DNA from: an uncultured Faecalibacterium sp.
GTDB lineage: Bacteria > Bacillota > Clostridia > Oscillospirales > Ruminococcaceae
Direction of reading: 5' to 3'
Assembly: GCA_937917475.1 (NCBI GenBank)
Contig: CALDNF010000277.1
Coordinates: 1 to 6,835, forward strand
DNA length: 6,835 nucleotides
Shown here: piece after piece, positions 6,061 through 6,835 of the stretch
Numbering within the stretch: the stretch's first letter is position 1
How the letters are laid out: each line of letters opens with the position of its first letter
The notes under the pieces: model-generated
Told to the model about the DNA's origin: nothing
The model's input: the letters and a program-made list of their open reading frames with translations, nothing else
Database searches by the model: none
Program-made: the position numbers and the translations under genes

Positions 6061-6835
6061 ATGAAACTGGAACAACTGATGGAAGGCGTGCCCTTTACTC
6101 TCGTGCAGGGCAGTCTGGATACGGAAGTGGAAGATATCATCTACGACAGCCGGAAGGCAGCCCCCGGGCGGCTCTTCGTCTGCATCGTGGGCACCCAGCG
6201 GGACAGCCATGACTTTGCCGCCGACTGTGTGAAGAACGGGGTCTGTGCGCTGGTGATCCAGCACGACATCGACCTGTCCGGGATGCCGGATGTGACGGTG
6301 GTCAAGGTGGAAAGCAGCCGCTATGCCATGGCCCTGATGAGCGGGAACCTCTTTGGCAACCCCTCCCGGAAGATGACCATGATCGGCGTCACCGGCACCA
6401 AGGGCAAGACCACCACCACCCACATGATCAAAAGCGTGCTGGAAGCCGCAGGCCGCAAGGTGGGCATGATCGGCACCAACGGCATCTACTTTCTGGGCCA
6501 CCACAAGGAGACCGCCAACACCACCCCGGAAAGCTACGAGCTGCAGAAGACGTTCCGGGAGTTTCTGGACGCAGGCTGTGACACTGCGCTGATGGAGGTG
6601 TCCAGTCAGGGTCTGATGATGGACCGGGTGGCAGGCATCCATTACAATGTGGGCGTGTTCACCAACCTTTCGCCGGACCACATCGGCCCCGGCGAGCACA
6701 AGACCTTTGAGGAGTACCGCAGCTGGAAGGGCCAGCTCTTCAAGCGCTGCGACGTGGGTGTGGTGAACATCGACGACGAGAACACCGAAGCCCTGCTGGA
6801 AGGCCACACCTGCAAGCTGGTGACCTATGGCCGCA
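6061..6835 (+). CDS. murE: MurE, UDP-MurNAc-dipeptide:amino-acid ligase, 5' part (cut by window end)
   Basis: Cytoplasmic Mur ligase that adds the third stem-peptide residue (meso-diaminopimelate or L-lysine, depending on species) to UDP-MurNAc-L-Ala-D-Glu. The first 258 of about 480-500 residues are present. The N-terminal domain has the DSRKAAPGRLFVCIVG segment (29-44), expected to bind the UDP-MurNAc substrate. The central ATPase domain has the P-loop GVTGTKGKTTTT (109-120), NTTPES (153-158), MEVSSQGL (178-185), and TNLSPDHIGPGEH (201-213). K223 in YRSWKGQLF lies where Mur ligases have a carbamylated lysine. The SPDHIGPGEH form differs from the DHLDYHG form of E. coli and S. aureus MurE and resembles MurE of streptococci. 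The specificity motif (DNPR in diaminopimelate enzymes) would lie past the window, so the amino acid used cannot be read here. ATG 6061 follows a good ribosome binding site, and the protein begins normally for the family. Confidence 0.94.
   Translation, partial: MKLEQLMEGVPFTLVQGSLDTEVEDIIYDSRKAAPGRLFVCIVGTQRDSHDFAADCVKNGVCALVIQHDIDLSGMPDVTVVKVESSRYAMALMSGNLFGNPSRKMTMIGVTGTKGKTTTTHMIKSVLEAAGRKVGMIGTNGIYFLGHHKETANTTPESYELQKTFREFLDAGCDTALMEVSSQGLMMDRVAGIHYNVGVFTNLSPDHIGPGEHKTFEEYRSWKGQLFKRCDVGVVNIDDENTEALLEGHTCKLVTYGR

Noticed and set aside
4251..6140. Minus-strand open frame (629 codons) opposite ftsQ
   Set aside because: Compositionally it is the shadow of the ftsQ codons, with no family motifs and no credible ribosome binding site. 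ftsQ itself has a recognisable POTRA and beta domain.

Overview
The window is a stretch of a division and cell-wall (dcw) cluster with six genes, all on the + strand and almost without gaps: murF (3' part), an mraY-type gene, ftsW, murG, ftsQ/divIB and murE (5' part). GC is high (by eye about 60% or a little more). Gene families, motif variants (for example the FtsW segment MEPHMSG and the MurE motif LSPDHIGPGEH) and strong AGGAGG-type ribosome binding sites point to a Gram-positive-lineage Firmicute. A gut Oscillospirales/Ruminococcaceae bacterium of the Faecalibacterium/Gemmiger/Subdoligranulum kind is my best guess, but the taxon is inference.

Layout: 1-998 murF, missing its N-terminus and P-loop; 1002-2027 MraY-family membrane protein; 2041-3321 ftsW; 3334-4461 murG; 4462-4532 the only real intergenic gap, holding a good candidate sigma-A promoter with an extended -10; 4533-6047 ftsQ/divIB with unusually long tails; 6061-6835 murE, cut by the window end before its amino-acid specificity motif. 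Most genes are 3 to 13 bases apart, and ribosome binding sites often overlap the previous stop codon, so the block reads as one translationally coupled operon with an internal promoter before ftsQ.

Function: MurE adds the third residue of the stem peptide and MurF adds the terminal dipeptide to make UDP-MurNAc-pentapeptide. MraY moves phospho-MurNAc-pentapeptide to undecaprenyl phosphate (lipid I). MurG adds GlcNAc (lipid II). FtsW polymerises lipid II at the septum, and FtsQ/DivIB is part of the divisome complex that controls this.

The main surprise is the MraY-family gene. It is intact, full length and in the normal operon position, yet it lacks several residues considered catalytic in MraY: the Asp of the GD(V/T)GS motif is Ala, the HHH motif is HRW, the Asn of NLTDG is Arg, and the basic loop before PTMGG is Pro/Glu-rich. 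It looks like a pseudoenzyme or a strongly altered enzyme, which would require a normal MraY elsewhere in the genome. Second-rank oddities are the very basic 168-residue N-terminal tail and acidic C-terminal tail of FtsQ, murE placed after ftsQ, and no murD between mraY and ftsW. I found no RNA genes, mobile elements, CRISPR arrays or clear terminators.
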